39,709 bases of DNA from Clostridia bacterium. Its GTDB lineage: Bacteria > Bacillota > Clostridia > Christensenellales > Borkfalkiaceae. The DNA is taken from NCBI GenBank assembly GCA_900766495.1, contig CAAFVM010000057.1, forward strand, positions 1 to 39,709. Reading direction: 5' to 3'. A model generated the notes under the pieces. That model was not told where the DNA came from. It saw nothing but the letters and a program-made list of their open reading frames with translations, and searched no databases. This document shows positions 1 through 8,227 of this stretch, in pieces (the stretch's first letter is position 1; every line of letters starts with the position of its first letter). The position numbers were made by a program, and so were the translations under genes.

Positions 1-35
1 ATTCTGCCGAGAAAGCAAGTATAAGAAACAAAACT

Positions 36-80
36 CCGCGTTCGTTTCCACGAGATTTCTCGACTTCGCTGGGAATGACA
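36..80 (+). repeat. Dispersed repeat family A, copy 1
   Basis: A 45-bp segment containing TTCGTTTCCACGAGATT and ending in GGAATGACA. Near-identical copies lie at 20094-20138 (same strand) and 13119-13162 (opposite strand). All three are intergenic. Sequences of this type (ending GGAATGACA, or GTCATTCC in reverse) are familiar junk-ORF-producing repeats in many bacterial genomes; that is recollection, not a search. Confidence 0.8.
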
Positions 81-90
81 CGTTTTTTTC

Positions 91-130
91 TTCTGTCATG
101 TTGAGCAAGCGAAGCGCCGTCGAAACATCT
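91..130 (+). repeat. Dispersed repeat family B, copy 1
   Basis: It starts TTCTGTCATGTTGAGC and ends GTCGAAACATCT, with a 12-bp middle. The copy at 20313-20342 has the same two ends but a 2-bp middle, so the ends are conserved and the centre varies. A 13-bp reverse fragment is at 13070-13082. Confidence 0.75.
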
Positions 131-165
131 ATGCGTAGCCGCACGATAGGGTAACGGCACTACTT

Positions 166-222
166 AATCCCTCGCGGAGGAATGCTTAAATAACCTCCCC
201 CCTGTCGCGGGGAATTAGAAAA
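166..222 (+). repeat. Dispersed repeat family C, copy 1
   Basis: A segment of about 57 bp that begins AATCCCTCGCGGAGGAA and ends CGCGGGGAATTAGAAAA. Its ends are imperfect inverted repeats (CCCTCGCGG against CGCGGGG). Three more copies are at 20011-20067, 20374-20430 and 20437-20496, all in the same orientation. Together with families A and B it fills most of the gene-free first 272 bp. Confidence 0.75.
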
Positions 223-272
223 GCACCGTTGTAATAGTTTTTGAATATTATAATAGCGGGAACTTTTAACGA

Positions 273-1004
273 ATGATAATTAACACGGACTTGTTATTCG
301 GGCTTGGCTTTATTTTTATTATGACGACTCTTGGCGCCTTGTGCGTGTTTTTTTCGGGTTCGTCAAAAAATACTTCGGTAGTGAACGGTTTTTCGGCGGG
401 AGTAATGATGTCGGCTACGTTCTGGTCGTTGTTGTTGCCTGCGGTAGAAGGCTCGTCGGATATGGGGAATTTTGCTTTTTTACCCGTTTGTTTCGGGGTA
501 GTCGCAGGGTCGGCTTTTATTTTTATAATCGAAAAAATTTTTTCGCTGAAAAATATAAGCGACGAAAATGCGAAATGCCGCCGCCTGCTTCTTGCCGTAA
601 CCGTTCATAATATACCGGAAGGTATGGCTGTGGGGTTTGCGTACGGAGCGAATCCTGTTGCGCCGGGAATTGCTTTCGGAGTGGCTTTGGGGATAGGTTT
701 GCAAAATTTTCCCGAGGGTTTTGCAACCGCGCTGCCTGTGAAAAGCTGTACCGGAAGCAAGTTAAAAGCGTTTGCTATGGGAACTTTAAGCGGAGCCGTA
801 GAGCCGGTTTTCGGACTTATAGGGGCACTTCTTGCCTCGAAACTTATAATACTGCAACCGTTTGCGCTGGCTTTTTCGGCGGGCGCAATGCTGTGTGTGT
901 GCGTAAGCGATCTTATTCCCGACTGTTCGGAAAAGTTATGGGGCAAAGCGGCTTTCATTGTAGGGTTTTGCGTCATGACCGCTTTGGACGTGGCTTTTTC
1001 GTAG
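273..1004 (+). CDS. ZIP family metal (zinc/iron) transporter
   Basis: A 243-residue integral membrane protein of the ZIP family, which moves Zn2+ or other divalent metals into the cytoplasm. It is rich in hydrophobic segments throughout. The two signature helices are clear: HNIPEGMAVGFA near residue 113 and LQNFPEGFATA near residue 143. These supply the His, Asn, Pro and Glu residues of the binuclear metal site in ZIPs, although the second helix has Gln-Asn where many members have His-Asn. The length fits bacterial ZupT-like proteins. There is no clear Shine-Dalgarno before the ATG. A possible -10 box (TATAAT, 249-254) lies upstream without a convincing -35 box. The gene is monocistronic, and the next gene converges on it. 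Metal specificity cannot be told from sequence. Confidence 0.88.
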   Translation: MIINTDLLFGLGFIFIMTTLGALCVFFSGSSKNTSVVNGFSAGVMMSATFWSLLLPAVEGSSDMGNFAFLPVCFGVVAGSAFIFIIEKIFSLKNISDENAKCRRLLLAVTVHNIPEGMAVGFAYGANPVAPGIAFGVALGIGLQNFPEGFATALPVKSCTGSKLKAFAMGTLSGAVEPVFGLIGALLASKLIILQPFALAFSAGAMLCVCVSDLIPDCSEKLWGKAAFIVGFCVMTALDVAFS

Positions 1005-1046
1005 CATAAATTTTTTAAAAAAGCAAGTTAAAAAACGGCGAAAATA

Positions 1047-1076
1047 TAAAAAACGAGGCTGAAAAAATCAACCTCG
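1047..1076 (-). terminator. Intrinsic terminator of the double-HTH gene
   Basis: Read on the minus strand, a 9-bp stem (CGAGGTTGA paired with TCAGCCTCG, one G-U) closes a short loop and is followed by six T. On the plus strand the stem has an A-C mismatch and no T-tract, so it serves the minus-strand gene at 1138-1575. Confidence 0.75.
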
Positions 1077-1137
1077 GCACAGTGTAAGCGTCAATATATC
1101 GCTGTTATATATATATTGTTCATGCGGACAAGTAAAA

Positions 1138-1575
1138 TTACTCCGTTCCCAAAATGTAATCGAGCGAGCAGTCAAGATATTCGGCTATTTTAACCAGGCT
1201 TTCGACCGACGGAGTTGCTTTGCCGCTCAACCACGCCCAAACGCTGCTTGCCGAAACTTTTAAATCTTTCTGCAAGCGGTATTGACTTACGCCGAATTCG
1301 TTCAAAACAGAGCGAAGCCTATCGGCGGAATAGTTTGCGCCTTTAATTTTAACGTGCGGTTTATCGTCGCGAAGCCCCGCAAGGTAATCGGCAGAACACC
1401 CGAACGCCACGCATAAATTTATGAAAGTAGGCAAATCGGGAAAAACGTTTCCGCTTAAATATTTAGTTACATTGCTGCGGTTTACGCCAAGCTTCTCGGC
1501 AAGGCTTTTGCGAGTATATCCCTTTTCGAACATATAATACGCAAGCGCTTCCGTAAATTTTTCGGCGTTAATCAT
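1138..1575 (-). CDS. Double XRE-type HTH transcriptional regulator
   Basis: A 145-residue protein made of two Cro/CI-type helix-turn-helix domains in tandem. Domain 1 (about residues 5-65) carries YTRKSLAEKLGVNRSNVTKYLSG. Domain 2 (about residues 84-143) carries VSQYRLQKDLKVSASSVWAWLSG and ends DCSLDYILGTE. No effector domain is visible. An AAGGTGG ribosome-binding site precedes the ATG. Its upstream region holds a long inverted repeat (1636-1687) that covers the promoter of the divergent small ORF. A two-headed DNA-binding protein next to a paired site suggests that it represses that ORF and possibly itself; this is inference. It has its own terminator at 1047-1076. Confidence 0.85.
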   Translation of the reverse strand: MINAEKFTEALAYYMFEKGYTRKSLAEKLGVNRSNVTKYLSGNVFPDLPTFINLCVAFGCSADYLAGLRDDKPHVKIKGANYSADRLRSVLNEFGVSQYRLQKDLKVSASSVWAWLSGKATPSVESLVKIAEYLDCSLDYILGTE

Positions 1576-1635
1576 AACCGCCCACCTTTTTGCGCGCCTT
1601 CGTTCCGCCGTAGTGTTTTACCCATCCTTATAAAA

Positions 1636-1687
1636 ATATACTCGTTTAAGGCAAATATTGCTTGACTTGTGCTTAAAACGAGTATAT
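1636..1687. promoter_or_regulatory. Long inverted repeat, probable operator
   Basis: The arm ATATACTCGTTTAAG (1636-1650) is matched on the other side by CTTAAAACGAGTATAT (1672-1687), its reverse complement apart from one extra base. The arms are 21 bp apart. They flank the -35 box (1662-1667) and cover the first part of the -10 box (1685-1690) of the plus-strand promoter. The site lies between the regulator gene (starts at 1575, minus) and the small ORF (starts at 1732, plus). Confidence 0.75.
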
Positions 1688-1690
1688 ACT
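1662..1690 (+). promoter_or_regulatory. Sigma-A type promoter for the small ORF
   Basis: TTGACT (1662-1667), a 17-bp spacer and TATACT (1685-1690). Transcription should start near 1697, 35 bp before the ATG at 1732. The -10 box overlaps one arm of the inverted repeat. Confidence 0.8.
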
Positions 1691-1731
1691 TAATTATACG
1701 ACGGGAATAATTGCCGTCGCAGGGGTAATAA

Positions 1732-1932
1732 ATGGGTTTAAGCGAAAGATTTCCGTGCCTTGCCGGACGTTCTGAAGACGGCGTAACCGTCACAATGCAA
1801 AAAGTGCTGTTAAGTACTTTAATCACTCTGCTCGAAAGGGATACCGCCATGCGCGCTGTTGAAATTGACGGTCGAATTGCGGTAAAAATGAGCGACAATA
1901 CGATTTTTTACCTCGACGTTTATCCTGCTTAA
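1732..1932 (+). CDS. Small protein of unknown function (66 aa)
   Basis: I do not recognise this protein. It is 66 residues long, starts MGLSERFPCLAG and ends IFYLDVYPA, with no membrane segment or known motif. It is accepted as real because it forms a complete unit: a good promoter at 1662-1690, an AGGGG ribosome-binding site 8 bp before the ATG, and an intrinsic terminator at 1952-1989. An in-frame ATG at 1795 could give a 45-residue form, but it lacks a ribosome-binding site. Its promoter is overlaid by the probable operator of the divergent double-HTH regulator, so the two may work as a pair. Whether it is an antitoxin, effector or something else cannot be said. Confidence 0.55.
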   Translation: MGLSERFPCLAGRSEDGVTVTMQKVLLSTLITLLERDTAMRAVEIDGRIAVKMSDNTIFYLDVYPA

Positions 1933-1951
1933 AAATCATAACATAAAAATT

Positions 1952-1989
1952 GCCGATTGCGTTTAACGGGTTGCGCTCGGCTTTTTTTT
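1952..1989 (+). terminator. Intrinsic terminator after the small ORF
   Basis: GCCGA (1952-1956) pairs with TCGGC (1977-1981), followed by eight T. It separates the small ORF from the AraC-type gene. Confidence 0.65.
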
Positions 1990-2093
1990 ATGCTAAAATG
2001 TTTTTCGGCGGGGCGTTGGGCTTTACTGCATACTTTGGCAAGCCGGCAGAAAAAGAAGCCGAAAAAAAAAGCGAAAAAGGAGCCGCCGTTTTA

Positions 2094-2882
2094 ATGAAAG
2101 AACAAACGCAGAAAAACAGATATTACGAATCCGCCGCCGACGCGGACAAGTATTTGCTTATAAGCGATTTCGGTGACGGCGATATGGCTCTTACCGACGT
2201 TGCGCATTTTCACGACAGCTATGAAATAGTTTTCGTTTCGTGCGGGGAGTGCGGCGTGCATGTGAATACCGAGGAGCGGGTTATAAAAGCGGGTGAAATT
2301 GCGTTTATCGATTCGTTCGCGCCGCATTTTTATTTCGACGCCGATTCTGCGCGCGGTAAAGTAACCGTGGTGGGAAAAAACCTGTTAGTCGATTTTAACA
2401 ACGGGCTTACGTTCGAGCCGTTTTTGGAAAACAACGGTTGCGCCGAAAAAGTTATTGATTTTTTAAATTCTATTTGCGACGTTACAAACGAAAACGCAAC
2501 GCTTAAAGCGGGCGCCGCCAACGTTATTTTAGGACTTATGCGGGCGAGTTATCCGCTTAAAAAACGCTCGGGCGAAAAAACGACTAAAACGTTTGTGGAA
2601 ATTTTGCGGTATATCGACGAGCATTATCGCGAGGATATAAACCTCGAAGCGCTCGCCGCCAAATTCGGTTATACGCCTAACTATTTTTCGGTGCTGTTCA
2701 ATAAGTTCACGCATATGCATTTAAGGGAATATTTAAATCGCCGCCGCATAATGGAAGCGGTGAAAATAAAGGCGGAACACCCCGAACAATCGCTTGCGGG
2801 CGTTGCCGCCGACGTGGGCTTTATAAGCGAAAAAACCTTTTACCGCGCTTATAAAAAATATAACGGAAACGGCAAGGAGTAA
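2094..2882 (+). CDS. AraC family transcriptional regulator
   Basis: A 262-residue AraC/XylS-type regulator. The N-terminal part (about residues 20-130) looks like the cupin ligand-binding domain of the family: HFHDSYEIVFVSCGE, then VIKAGEIAFIDSFAPHFY. The C-terminal 100 residues are the double helix-turn-helix domain: REDINLEALAAKFGYTPNYFSVLF, then LAGVAADVGFISEKTFYRAYKK. Such proteins usually sense a small molecule, often a sugar. The start at 2094 is chosen because AAGGAG lies about 12 bp upstream and the protein then begins like the family. The open frame extends back to 1950, but that part overlaps the preceding terminator. No transported or metabolic partner gene is adjacent, so the target is unknown. 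Confidence 0.88.
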   Translation: MKEQTQKNRYYESAADADKYLLISDFGDGDMALTDVAHFHDSYEIVFVSCGECGVHVNTEERVIKAGEIAFIDSFAPHFYFDADSARGKVTVVGKNLLVDFNNGLTFEPFLENNGCAEKVIDFLNSICDVTNENATLKAGAANVILGLMRASYPLKKRSGEKTTKTFVEILRYIDEHYREDINLEALAAKFGYTPNYFSVLFNKFTHMHLREYLNRRRIMEAVKIKAEHPEQSLAGVAADVGFISEKTFYRAYKKYNGNGKE

Positions 2883-2998
2883 CCTTAAACGGAAAAAACA
2901 AAGTTATAAAAAGGGCAGACGGATTAGCTTATACGTGTTTTTGAAAAAGCGAAAGAGTGCCTATAAAAATTAGCTGAAAATAAAAAGAAAAAGAAAAG

Positions 2999-3030
2999 CG
3001 CGCAGCCGTAAAATTCGGTTGCGCGTTTTT
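2999..3030. terminator. Bidirectional intrinsic terminator
   Basis: CGCGCAGCCG (2999-3008) pairs with CGGTTGCGCG (3016-3025), one G-U, followed by five T on the plus strand. A-rich sequence on the left gives a T-rich tail on the minus strand. It lies between the AraC gene (plus) and the convergent PAP2-like gene (minus). Confidence 0.8.
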
Positions 3031-3135
3031 CGGTAAAGCGCTTATTCTTATTTTTTAGAATGCGGGGTTATGCTCATTTTACGTGCGGTTTTATAATAAC
3101 GCCGGGACTAACGCCGCGCGCGGAATAACTTAAAA

Positions 3136-3714
3136 TTAAAATCCCGCGAAAATCGCTATTGAAATTATAAGGGCTACTACGGGAACAATCGCGCCTAAAA
3201 TAAGTTGCAAAGGCGTGTGCCGTTTAAGCCTTAAAGAAGAGTAAAACACGGGGATAAGAAGTAAAAAACCGAACGCGAACCAGTAACTCACGCTGTAACA
3301 AAGCAGAGCCACGGGACCCGACAGCGCGCACGAATGCCCGCTGCTTTTTACTTTTACAACCGATAATATAGCCGTGAACGTAACTGAAATAACGTAGGTG
3401 GAAGCTAATATTTTCTCGCCTGTAGCTCCGCCGCAGAAAACTCCCGTGATGAACGCGCCCACATAGCCTATAAGGCTGAAAATTATGGCGAGTTTGCGCT
3501 CGAAATCTCTGCCTTTCATATGAAGTTCGGGTATGAAAGTGGTGAACGCGTAAGAGGTTGCCGGCAAAACTGTCAAAAAGCAGACGTAAAGCCAAAAATG
3601 CAGGGGATTGGCGAAATATCCTCCGTCGCATACGCGTAAAATCACGCACAAAATAAGCGCCAGAACGGGCGCTGCGGTTATTATTCTTATTATTTTTGCC
3701 GTTTCTTTGCTCAT
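3136..3714 (-). CDS. PAP2-like (phosphatidic acid phosphatase type 2) membrane protein
   Basis: A 192-residue protein with about six hydrophobic segments. The later half has the spacing of the PAP2 superfamily: SSGHSCALSGP (the SGH motif, about residues 125-135), then LRLKRHTPLQLILGA (about residues 164-178), which resembles the third motif with its catalytic His. The first motif (K-x6-RP) is weak or absent. The protein therefore belongs to the divergent PAP2-like group, whose members may be phosphatases or may have lost activity. Likely substrates would be lipid phosphates or polyprenyl diphosphates, but that is inference. A GGAGAA site precedes the start codon. It is a single gene convergent with the AraC regulator. 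Confidence 0.6.
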   Translation of the reverse strand: MSKETAKIIRIITAAPVLALILCVILRVCDGGYFANPLHFWLYVCFLTVLPATSYAFTTFIPELHMKGRDFERKLAIIFSLIGYVGAFITGVFCGGATGEKILASTYVISVTFTAILSVVKVKSSGHSCALSGPVALLCYSVSYWFAFGFLLLIPVFYSSLRLKRHTPLQLILGAIVPVVALIISIAIFAGF

Positions 3715-4178
3715 AATATTCTCCGTTTATATATTGCCGTCCGTCGGTATCGCGTACGGTTGAATTTTTTAATCAAAAATTTAAAAGGTAAGGCGGGCGT
3801 TTTTGTCGTTTGAAGTAAAGCGAACTTTGCCTGTATAGTTTTCGGTTGCTTGCCGCTTTGGCTGTTCGCGTATCGCTCTGCATATTGCCTCGCTCGCCGC
3901 TTGGTATGTTGCCTCGCGTCGTTTACGATATGAGTATATAACAAAAACGCCGGAAGGTCACCCTACTTCGCTTAAAATTAAGTAAACGCAATAAAAACGC
4001 GGCGGTAGAGCCGAAAAAAACTACTCTACTCGCGGTAGAGAGGGTATATTCGATGGGTAGAGCGCGGTTTAAAAGCTCAAAAAAACCTAAAATCCGGTAA
4101 AAAAACGGTAAAATAGCCGCTTGCGTTTAATTAAACCTGCGAAAGGGTAAAAAATAAAGAAAAAAACGGATAAAATCG
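3715..4178. other. Gene-free region between the PAP2-like gene and secA
   Basis: No credible gene is seen here. The heptamer GGTAGAG occurs three times (4004-4010, 4034-4040, 4056-4062). CTCTAC (4024-4029) can pair with the GTAGAG of the second copy to form a small hairpin. The rest is A-rich and featureless. The region probably holds the leaders of the divergent PAP2-like and secA genes. Confidence 0.5.
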
Positions 4179-4208
4179 TTGGACATAACCGAAGAAAACG
4201 GCTATAAT
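4179..4208 (+). promoter_or_regulatory. Probable secA promoter
   Basis: TTGGAC (4179-4184), an 18-bp spacer and a perfect TATAAT (4203-4208), about 42 bp before the secA ATG. Confidence 0.65.
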
Positions 4209-4249
4209 ATACTTATTACCATCAATAATTATACGGGGTATTTTCTTAA

Positions 4250-6934
4250 ATGGGCTTAATCAGTTACATTCTTAACGCCGATTCGCGCCGCAGTTTGCGC
4301 AAAATAGGCGCTCAGGCAGACAAAATAATGGCAATGTCGCCTAAATACGAAGCGATGAGCGATGAAGAACTTCGCAACCAGACCAAGTTGTTCAAAGAAC
4401 GTATAAAAAACGGCGAGTCGCTCGATTCGCTTTTGAACGAAGCTTTCGCCGTCGTGCGCGAAGCAAGCTGGCGCGTGCTTAAAATGCGCCATTATAAAGT
4501 GCAGCTTATGGGCGGTATCTGCGTTCACCAGGGGCGCGTTGCCGAGCTGAAAACCGGCGAGGGCAAAACGCTTATGTCAACGCTGCCGGCATATCTCAAC
4601 GCGCTTACCGGAAAGGGTGTGCATGTGGTTACGGTAAACGATTACCTCGCCCGCCGCGACGCCGAATGGATGGGTAAGGTTCACCGCTTTTTGGGGCTTT
4701 CCGTGGGCGTAAACGTTCACGACATGACCGACGACCAGAAGCGCGCCGCCTATGCCTGCGACATAACTTACGGCACCAACAACGAGTTCGGTTTCGACTA
4801 TCTGCGCGACAACCTGAAAGTAAGCCTTGCGCAAATGGTTCAGCGCGAACTTGAATTCGCAATCGTCGACGAGGTTGACTCCATTTTAATCGACGAGGCG
4901 AGAACCCCGCTTATAATTTCGGGCAGGGGCAACAAATCTTCCGAAATGTACGCCCAAGCCGACAAGTTCGTGCGCACGCTTAAACGCGATACCGATTTTA
5001 CGGTTGACGAAAAAGAAAAATCGGTACAGATTACCGAAAGCGGATCGCGCAAAGCCGAAGCGTTTTTCGGCATAAACAACCTTGCCGATATTGAAAACGC
5101 CGAGCTTAACCACCACATTCAGCAGGCGTTGAAAGCTCATTTCATTTTTAAGCGCGACAACGATTATATCGTGCAGGACAGCGAAATTATAATAGTAGAC
5201 GAATTTACCGGGCGCTTGATGATAGGGCGCAGATATTCCGACGGTTTGCATCAGGCTATCGAGGCGAAAGAGGGCGTGGTTATCAGAAACGAAAACCAGA
5301 CGCAGGCGACCATTACTTTCCAGAACTATTTCCGCCTTTACAAAAAGCTTTCGGGTATGACGGGAACCGCGAAGACCGAAGAGGAAGAATTTAAAACCAT
5401 TTACGGGCTTGACGTTCTTGAAATTCCCACCAACAAGCCGATGATAAGAAAGGATAACCCCGATTTGGTTTATTCCACCGAAAAGGGCAAACTCCGCGCG
5501 ATTATCGACGAAATTTCGCAGCTTAACGAAAAAGGTCAGCCGGTGCTTGTAGGTACGGTTACCGTTGAAAAATCGGAAGAAATTTCGCGCGAGCTGTTAA
5601 AACGCCGTATCAAACACCAAATTCTTAACGCGAAGAACCACCGCCGCGAGGCTGAAATCATTGCGCAGGCAGGCAAGCTCGGCGCGGTTACTATTGCAAC
5701 CAACATGGCGGGGCGCGGAACCGATATACTTTTGGGAGGCAACCCCGAATATCTTGCAAAACAGGATTTGCGCAATCGCGGTATCGACGAAGAAACCATT
5801 GAACTTGCCACCTCGTATATTCAGGAAATTCCCGAAGAGGTTGCCGAGGTTCGCGAAGAATACAGAAAACTCCTTGCCGAACACTCGCTTGTTACCGACG
5901 AGGAAAAGAAAAAGGTTTCGGAGCTTGGCGGCTTGTTCATTTTAGGCACCGAACGTCACGAATCCCGCCGTATCGACAACCAGCTCCGCGGACGTGCCGG
6001 TCGTCAGGGCGACCCCGGCGAATCGCGTTTCTATATCTCGCTCGAAGACGACCTCGCAAGGCGTTTCGGCGGCGAAAGATTGCAACGCATTTACAGCCTT
6101 TTCAAGGTTGACGAAGATACGCCTATCGAAGCGAAAATGCTTTCGCGCTCAATCGAGAACGCTCAGCGCACAATCGAGGGCAAGAACTTCGGAATAAGAA
6201 AACACATACTCGGTTACGACGACGTTATGAACCGTCAGCGTATGGTTATGTATGAAGAGAGAATGAAAGTTCTTCGCGGCGAAAACGTGCACGAAGACGT
6301 TCTTCGCCTTATTCCCGATTACGTTGCGGGTTTGTTCCACCAGACCGTGAACGTATCGCAAAGCCCCGAATCGTGGGACGAAAACGCGCTTAACAAAATT
6401 CTTGAAGAACGCGTTCTGCCCGTAGGCACGCAATTTATCGACAGAACCAAGCTTGCCAACTGGGACTACCAGTACCTGCTTAATAAAACCGTAGATAAAG
6501 TTATTGAGTGCTATGAACAAAAAATTAAAAATTACGCCGAAATCGGTATAGATTACCACGAAGTCGAGCGTATTATGTTCCTTAAAATCGTCGATACCAA
6601 GTGGATTGACCACATCGACGCGATGGATAAGCTTAAACGCGGCATTTCGCTGCGCGCTTACGCCAACGAAGACCCGCTTAACTCTTATAAGAAAGAAGCC
6701 CTCGATATGTTCGAGGATATGACCGCAAGCATTCAGGAAGACGTGGTTAAATATCTTATGAAAATCGAGGTTCAACGCGTGCCGTCAGCCGAAGAAAAGA
6801 AAAATCTTGTTGAAAACGGAGGCAGCGCAAGCGGCGAAAGTTCGCCTCGCCCCCGCGCGGCAGGCGTTCCCGGCAGAAACGACCCTTGCCCCTGCGGCAG
6901 CGGCAAGAAGTATAAAAACTGCTGCGGCAAGTAA
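4250..6934 (+). CDS. secA: Preprotein translocase ATPase SecA
   Basis: SecA is the peripheral membrane ATPase that drives secretory proteins through the SecYEG channel. The 894-residue product has the full domain set. The Walker A motif TGEGKT is near residue 103, and the Walker B DEVD of IVDEVDSILIDEA is near residue 206. Between them lies the NNEFGFDYLRDN block, and further on the NMAGRGTDILLGG and RGRAGRQGDPG helicase motifs. The extreme C-terminus is the zinc-binding tail CPCGSGKKYKNCC (about residues 881-893), which binds SecB or ribosomes in other species. The GGGG site before the ATG is weak. prfB follows about 115 bp downstream, the same order as in Bacillus subtilis (secA-prfB). SecD, SecF and YajC are encoded elsewhere in this window. 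Confidence 0.98.
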   Translation: MGLISYILNADSRRSLRKIGAQADKIMAMSPKYEAMSDEELRNQTKLFKERIKNGESLDSLLNEAFAVVREASWRVLKMRHYKVQLMGGICVHQGRVAELKTGEGKTLMSTLPAYLNALTGKGVHVVTVNDYLARRDAEWMGKVHRFLGLSVGVNVHDMTDDQKRAAYACDITYGTNNEFGFDYLRDNLKVSLAQMVQRELEFAIVDEVDSILIDEARTPLIISGRGNKSSEMYAQADKFVRTLKRDTDFTVDEKEKSVQITESGSRKAEAFFGINNLADIENAELNHHIQQALKAHFIFKRDNDYIVQDSEIIIVDEFTGRLMIGRRYSDGLHQAIEAKEGVVIRNENQTQATITFQNYFRLYKKLSGMTGTAKTEEEEFKTIYGLDVLEIPTNKPMIRKDNPDLVYSTEKGKLRAIIDEISQLNEKGQPVLVGTVTVEKSEEISRELLKRRIKHQILNAKNHRREAEIIAQAGKLGAVTIATNMAGRGTDILLGGNPEYLAKQDLRNRGIDEETIELATSYIQEIPEEVAEVREEYRKLLAEHSLVTDEEKKKVSELGGLFILGTERHESRRIDNQLRGRAGRQGDPGESRFYISLEDDLARRFGGERLQRIYSLFKVDEDTPIEAKMLSRSIENAQRTIEGKNFGIRKHILGYDDVMNRQRMVMYEERMKVLRGENVHEDVLRLIPDYVAGLFHQTVNVSQSPESWDENALNKILEERVLPVGTQFIDRTKLANWDYQYLLNKTVDKVIECYEQKIKNYAEIGIDYHEVERIMFLKIVDTKWIDHIDAMDKLKRGISLRAYANEDPLNSYKKEALDMFEDMTASIQEDVVKYLMKIEVQRVPSAEEKKNLVENGGSASGESSPRPRAAGVPGRNDPCPCGSGKKYKNCCGK

Positions 6935-6990
6935 AAATTAAAGCCGGAATTTAATTTAATAACATAGGCGAGAGGTAACGGCATTTTTTA

Positions 6991-7026
6991 ACGAAAGTGC
7001 CGTTTACGGGCTTATAGCCACACTTA
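6991..7026 (+). repeat. TTATAG-core repeat family D, copy 1
   Basis: Contains ACGAAAGTGCCGTTTACGGG then CTTATAGCC. It lies between secA and prfB. TAACGGCA just upstream (6976-6983) can pair with its TGCCGTTA-like part, giving a possible hairpin after secA. The other copies are listed separately. Confidence 0.65.
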
Positions 7027-7049
7027 TTTTAATCGGAAAGAGGTTTGAT

Positions 7050-8148
7050 ATGTTAAGAACGGATATTTATTCCCAAAAACTTCGTCAACTTCGAGACACC
7101 CTGAAAGAGGCAGGGTACTCTCTTTGACGTCGATAATTTAAGAAAAGAAAAAACCGAGCTTGAAGCTCAACTTGAATTGCCCGAGGTGTGGGGCGACCTT
7201 GAAAAGTCCACCCAGCTTTCGCGCAAGCTTCAGCATATAAAAAACAAACTCGGTGTTTACGACGCAACCGCGCAGGCGGTAGATAATTTGGAAGACTTTT
7301 TAACGCTTGCCGAAGAGGACGGCGACGAATCGCTTGCCCCCGACATCGAGCGCGACCTTGAAAAAGCCGAGGACGATATTGAAAAACTGCGTTTGCAAAC
7401 CTTGCTCCGCGGAAAATACGACGGCTCCGACGCAATCCTTACGCTCCACGCGGGCGCGGGCGGAACCGAAGCGTGCGACTGGACGGAAATGCTTTACCGT
7501 ATGTATATTTGCTACTCCGAAAAGCACGGGTATAAGCTTACCGAAATGGACAGAGTTGCGGGCGACGAAGCGGGAATAAAAAGCGTTACTTTTAAAGTCG
7601 AGGGCGAAAACGCCTACGGATATTTGAAAGCCGAAAAGGGCGTGCATCGCTTGGTGCGTATTTCTCCGTTCGACGCAAACGCAAGAAGACACACCTCGTT
7701 TTCTTCGGTAGAGGTAATGCCGGTTATAGAAGACGACGGCGACATCGTAATCCGCCCCGAAGATTTGAAAGTCGATACCTATCGAAGCAGCGGCGCCGGC
7801 GGTCAGCACGTAAATAAAACCGAATCGGCAATAAGAATTACGCACATTCCCACGGGCATTATAGTTGCCTGCCAGAACGAACGCAGCCAGGTGCAGAACC
7901 GCGAGCAGGCTATGAAAATGCTTATGAGCAAGCTCATAGAAAAGCGCGAAAGCGAAAAGATGGAAGAAGCCGCCGAAATTAAAGGCGAAATGAAAAAAAT
8001 AGAATGGGGCAGTCAGATTCGTTCTTACGTTTTCTGCCCTTACACCATGGTAAAAGACCACCGCACGGGTTGCGAAACAGGTAACGTGCAGGCGGTTATG
8101 GACGGCGAACTCGACCCGTTCATTATAGATTATCTTAAAAAATCTTAA
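7050..8148 (+). CDS. prfB: Peptide chain release factor 2, with programmed +1 frameshift
   Basis: RF2 recognises UAA and UGA stop codons and triggers peptide release. The gene is split. A short first frame from ATG 7050 ends at an in-frame TGA (7125-7127), and a +1 shift there (CTT TGA C read as CTT GAC) joins the main frame to 8148, for 365 residues in all. The main part has the SPF anticodon-like tripeptide (VRISPFDANARRHTSF) and the catalytic GGQ (SSGAGGQHVNKTESA). The first frame supplies the expected N-terminal helix, LRQLRDTLKEAGYS-L-DVDN. The in-frame UGA lets RF2 control its own synthesis: scarce RF2 slows termination and favours the shift. It sits after secA, as in many Bacillota. 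Confidence 0.96.
7107..7128 (+). promoter_or_regulatory. prfB programmed +1 frameshift site
   Basis: The slippery CTT (7122-7124) is followed by TGA (7125-7127) and C. An upstream SD-like stretch, GAGGCAGGG (7107-7115), would stimulate the shift. Six bases (TACTCT) separate GGG from CTT, compared with three (TAT) in the well-studied E. coli site. Confidence 0.9.
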
Positions 8149-8179
8149 TAGCAGACGTAATAAGACGTAATAAAAAAAG

Positions 8180-8204
8180 AGCGGTTTTTGTAAAGCCGCT
8201 TTTT
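8180..8204 (+). terminator. Intrinsic terminator of prfB
   Basis: AGCGGTTTT (8180-8188) pairs with AAAGCCGCT (8192-8200), one G-U, with a 3-nt loop, followed by four T. Confidence 0.75.
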
Positions 8205-8227
8205 AACTTGAACGGCGCGCTGAAAAA

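Noticed and set aside
1950..2093. Longer N-terminus of the AraC-type regulator
   Set aside because: It would overlap the terminator at 1952-1989, has no ribosome-binding site and adds a sequence unlike the family.
7050..7127. prfB as a broken gene because of an in-frame TGA
   Set aside because: CTT TGA C with an upstream SD-like stretch is the classical programmed frameshift of prfB, and the shifted protein is complete.
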